A DNA stretch of 64,000 bases from Aquiflexum lacus (lineage in GTDB: Bacteria > Bacteroidota > Bacteroidia > Cytophagales > Cyclobacteriaceae): NCBI RefSeq assembly GCF_015476655.1, contig NZ_JABFHF010000003.1:1-64000 (forward strand), given 5' to 3'. A model generated the notes under the pieces. It searched no databases. It saw only the letters and a list, made by a program, of their open reading frames with translations, and was not told where the DNA came from. The first letter of the stretch is position 1. Each line of letters starts with the position of its first letter. Shown here in pieces: positions 62,701 to 64,000 of this stretch. Position numbers and translations under genes: made by a program.

Positions 62701-64000
62701 TCGCCATCTGAATCCAATTGGGAGAGTGCACAACCGCTTTCATCTACTGCAGCTCCGGCAGGAGTGTCGGGACATTGGTCTAAATCGTCCGTAACTCCAT
62801 CACCATCCGAATCCAACTGGGATAAGGCACAGCCATTCTCATCGACTTCAGTGCCGGCAGGAGTATCAGGACATTGATCCAAATAATCAGGTATACTGTC
62901 ACCATCTGTGTCAATTTGGTCAAGACTACAGCCGTTTTCATCTACTTCTTCACCTGTAGGGGTATCCGGACATTGGTCCAGGTAATCAGGAATTCCATCC
63001 CCATCAGTATCAATCTGGTCAAGACTACAGCCATTTTCATCCACCTCGACTCCATTGGGTGTATCTGGACATTGGTCAATATCATCGGTGACTCCATCCC
63101 CATCTGAATCCAATTGTGACAAGGCACAACCATTTTCATCTACCGCGGCTCCCGGTGGGGTATCAGGGCATAAATCCAAGTAATCCGGAATCCCATCCCC
63201 ATCTGTATCGATCTGATCAAGGCTACATCCATTTTCATTCACTTCTTCTCCTTCAGGAGTGTCTGGACAAAGGTCCTTATCATCCATGACCCCATCTCCA
63301 TCACTGTCTTTTTGGGAAGGTCCACAACCATCCTCATCCACTTCCTCTCCTTCCGGAGTTTCGGGACAAAGGTCAAGGTAATCAGGAACTCCATCTCCAT
63401 CTGTATCAATCTGGTCAGGACTACAGCCATTTTCATCTACTTCGACACCATTTGGTGTATCCGGACAAAGGTCCATATCATCAGAAACGCCATCTCCATC
63501 AGTATCTTTTTGAGAATCGGAGCATCCTGACTGGTCTACTGCTTCACCAAGGGGAGTGTTAGGACAGAAATCCATGAAGTCAGGTACACCATCACTATCC
63601 GAGTCTGTTTGTGCAGCCCTGCAATCATCCAAATCCAAAAACTCCTCACAATCATCAAATTGTACGGCATAATTCATGCCTTCTCCTGATAGGGGAGCGG
63701 ACCTTTGAGCTTCAATGGTATATGTTTTTTGTGTGCCATTTGCCAAAAGTACCTGTATAGGAATTATGTTTTTTCCCGGATAAATCAAGATCTTGGGAGA
63801 AGCAACGGATGGCTTTACTTCTATTCCTCTTATAAAAATTCTTGCCTGATTGTCGGCTGTGATTGGTGTGATGTCAACCGCAAAATCGAGGTAGGATAAC
63901 TGTACCTTATATTCCGCAATAGCAGGGTGAAATCTTGGCTCCAGTTTTCCATTACTGAACTTCAAATCTGAAAGTTCAGTGCTTGGTATACCGAATTTTA
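59703..64000 (-). CDS. Giant TSP3-repeat protein with T9SS type B sorting signal (partial)
   Basis: The frame runs off the window at 64000 without a convincing start. The visible part (over 1,420 aa) begins with a cadherin-like beta-sandwich (LSDLKFSNGKLEP and following, about 90 aa). Next come 31 tandem 33-aa thrombospondin type 3 repeats with calcium-binding DxDGDGxxD loops and a CPDTP/GC pair per unit, then beta-sandwich domains. The C-terminal T9SS type B (gliding-motility-associated) domain begins NTFTPDGDNIND and ends with GTYYYVIEIED. It is expected to be a surface or secreted adhesin-like protein. Confidence 0.93.
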   Translation of the reverse strand, partial: KFGIPSTELSDLKFSNGKLEPRFHPAIAEYKVQLSYLDFAVDITPITADNQARIFIRGIEVKPSVASPKILIYPGKNIIPIQVLLANGTQKTYTIEAQRSAPLSGEGMNYAVQFDDCEEFLDLDDCRAAQTDSDSDGVPDFMDFCPNTPLGEAVDQSGCSDSQKDTDGDGVSDDMDLCPDTPNGVEVDENGCSPDQIDTDGDGVPDYLDLCPETPEGEEVDEDGCGPSQKDSDGDGVMDDKDLCPDTPEGEEVNENGCSLDQIDTDGDGIPDYLDLCPDTPPGAAVDENGCALSQLDSDGDGVTDDIDQCPDTPNGVEVDENGCSLDQIDTDGDGIPDYLDQCPDTPTGEEVDENGCSLDQIDTDGDSIPDYLDQCPDTPAGTEVDENGCALSQLDSDGDGVTDDLDQCPDTPAGAAVDESGCALSQLDSDGDGVTDNLDQCPNTPTGTQVDENGCSQDQIDTDGDGIPDYLDQCPDTPAGDEVDENGCSQDQIDTDGDGIPDYLDQCPDTPAGTEVDENGCSLDQIDTDGDDIPDYLDQCPDTPADIQVDENGCALSQLDSDGDGVTDDLDQCPDTPTGAEVDENGCSPDQIDTDGDGIPDYLDQCPDTPSGVQVDENGCALSQLDSDGDGVTDDLDQCPDTPAGAEVDENGCSLDQIDTDGDGIPDYLDLCPNTPNGAEVDQNGCSLDQIDTDGDGIPDYLDQCPDTPAGIQVDENGCALSQVDSDGDGVTDDLDQCPNTLPGAQVDENGCALSQLDSDGDGVTDDLDQCPNTPTGTQVDENGCSQDQIDTDGDGIPDYIDQCPDTPAGVQVDENGCALSQLDTDGDGVTDDLDQCPNTPEGVQVDSNGCALSQLDSDGDGITDDLDQCPNTPQGAQVDENGCATSQLDSDGDGVSDDLDQCPNTPIGAQVDENGCSLDQIDSDGDGIPDYLDQCPDTPNGVEVDENGCALDQIDTDGDGIPDHLDLCPDTPIGDQVDENGCSQDQIDTDGDGVPDYLDQCPDTAAGAQVDENGCSLDQIDTDGDGVPDYIDQCPNTAAGTQVDENGCALSQLDTDGDGVTDDMDQCPDTPTGAEVDENGCALSQLDSDGDGISDDLDQCPETPTGMEVDENGCALSEIDTDGDGITDDMDLCPDTPEGAEVDQFGCSLEEPETIAVVDFEDGEIIEVPWGTLFDELGLPEQILVQTDNGNWVYLPIIWEIGDYDPFQNGPYMLTGTIVIPNSWENQTDRLPNIMVVVLQKDSPIDLVLSNDIFTHDDNGEPIFVGDFTVIDPIDDIHILELVPGALDNSLFVIIDNQLYWNNSSLMPGETTFTVLVRVTDRDGNVFEKEFTITRRINELSDLEIPNTFTPDGDNINDEWGMTSLKIYKGVKLHIFERSGLRVFFTDNADKKWDGTYLGKEMPVGTYYYVIEIEDTKESRKGVLNLLRK
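60546..63610 (-). repeat. 99-bp tandem repeat tract (31 copies)
   Basis: The coding repeat of the giant gene. Two linked unit types alternate irregularly: SLDQI-DTDGDGIPDY and ALSQL-DSDGDGVTDD. Copies differ mainly at the residues between TP and VDENGC. The high DNA similarity explains the many shadow frames on the other strand. Confidence 0.95.

Noticed and set aside
60867-63530. Plus-strand proteins across the repeat tract
   Set aside because: All are antisense shadows of the TSP3 coding repeat, caused by its regular codon pattern.
60546-63610. CRISPR or intergenic satellite
   Set aside because: The 99-bp units stay in one reading frame and code for calcium-binding TSP3 repeats.

Overview
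The window is a chromosomal segment of a Bacteroidota bacterium, most likely a cytophagal relative of the Cyclobacteriaceae. The evidence is moderate-to-low GC, weak Shine-Dalgarno sites, a TAnnTTTG-type -7 box, a PorP/SprF protein beside a giant T9SS type B sorted protein, a DUF5916 outer-membrane protein, lipoproteins with Bacteroidota-like lipoboxes, and Bacteroidota-type site-specific integrases. No species can be named from the sequence alone.

Left part (1-13 kb), accessory: the window opens in the 3' end of a group II intron (domains V and VI clear). A DUF2442-XRE/DUF4160 pair and a dead tyrosine recombinase follow. Next is a translationally coupled three-gene locus: an SbnA-like diaminopropionate synthase, an unusual FAD/NAD(P)-binding protein and a fold-III PLP decarboxylase. 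It looks like a small-amino-acid or siderophore-precursor pathway without its usual partners. A stress-type SDR, a topoisomerase IB, a beta-propeller protein and a toxin-antitoxin graveyard follow. In that graveyard the antitoxins HipB and HigA are intact, while hipA and higB survive only as stubs.

Middle part (13.04-31.02 kb): an approximately 18-kb integrative element at the 3' end of tRNA-Ser(UGA). A 21-bp copy of the tRNA 3' end lies at 13044, followed on the minus strand by what looks like the tRNA's original terminator. The intact tRNA and an adjacent tyrosine recombinase lie at the other end. Inside are an AT-rich operon of unknown genes, a helicase locus (RelE-like/UvrD fusion plus a truncated DUF1998/MZB helicase with a nuclease-like tail) that resembles anti-phage helicase systems, two RHS toxin tips with candidate immunity genes, and a coupled transporter operon (SLC6-type symporter, 38-aa MetS-like peptide, PiT-like permease, CNNM-type protein). 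Three copies of a degenerate att-like repeat lie around the transporter block.

Right part (31-64 kb), mostly housekeeping: an MlrC-like peptidase, DUF5916 protein, CBS protein, AckA and Pta, the MltG-thioesterase-YihY operon, Nudix, YciO/Sua5, WbqC and ClpC. After these come a tandem pair of secreted paralogues, a CtlX-like hydrolase, SulP, PurB, a 2Fe-2S reductase behind a perfect Fur-like 7-1-7 palindrome, a sugar-acid FAH/SDR pair, PorP/SprF, and a large protein with 31 thrombospondin-type-3 repeats that runs off the window. Several intergenic gaps hold strictly 7-bp-phased degenerate arrays (AGANNNN or TCTNNNN, TTCATCC, GCAGTNG). They are not explained by any gene and are among the most unusual structures here.
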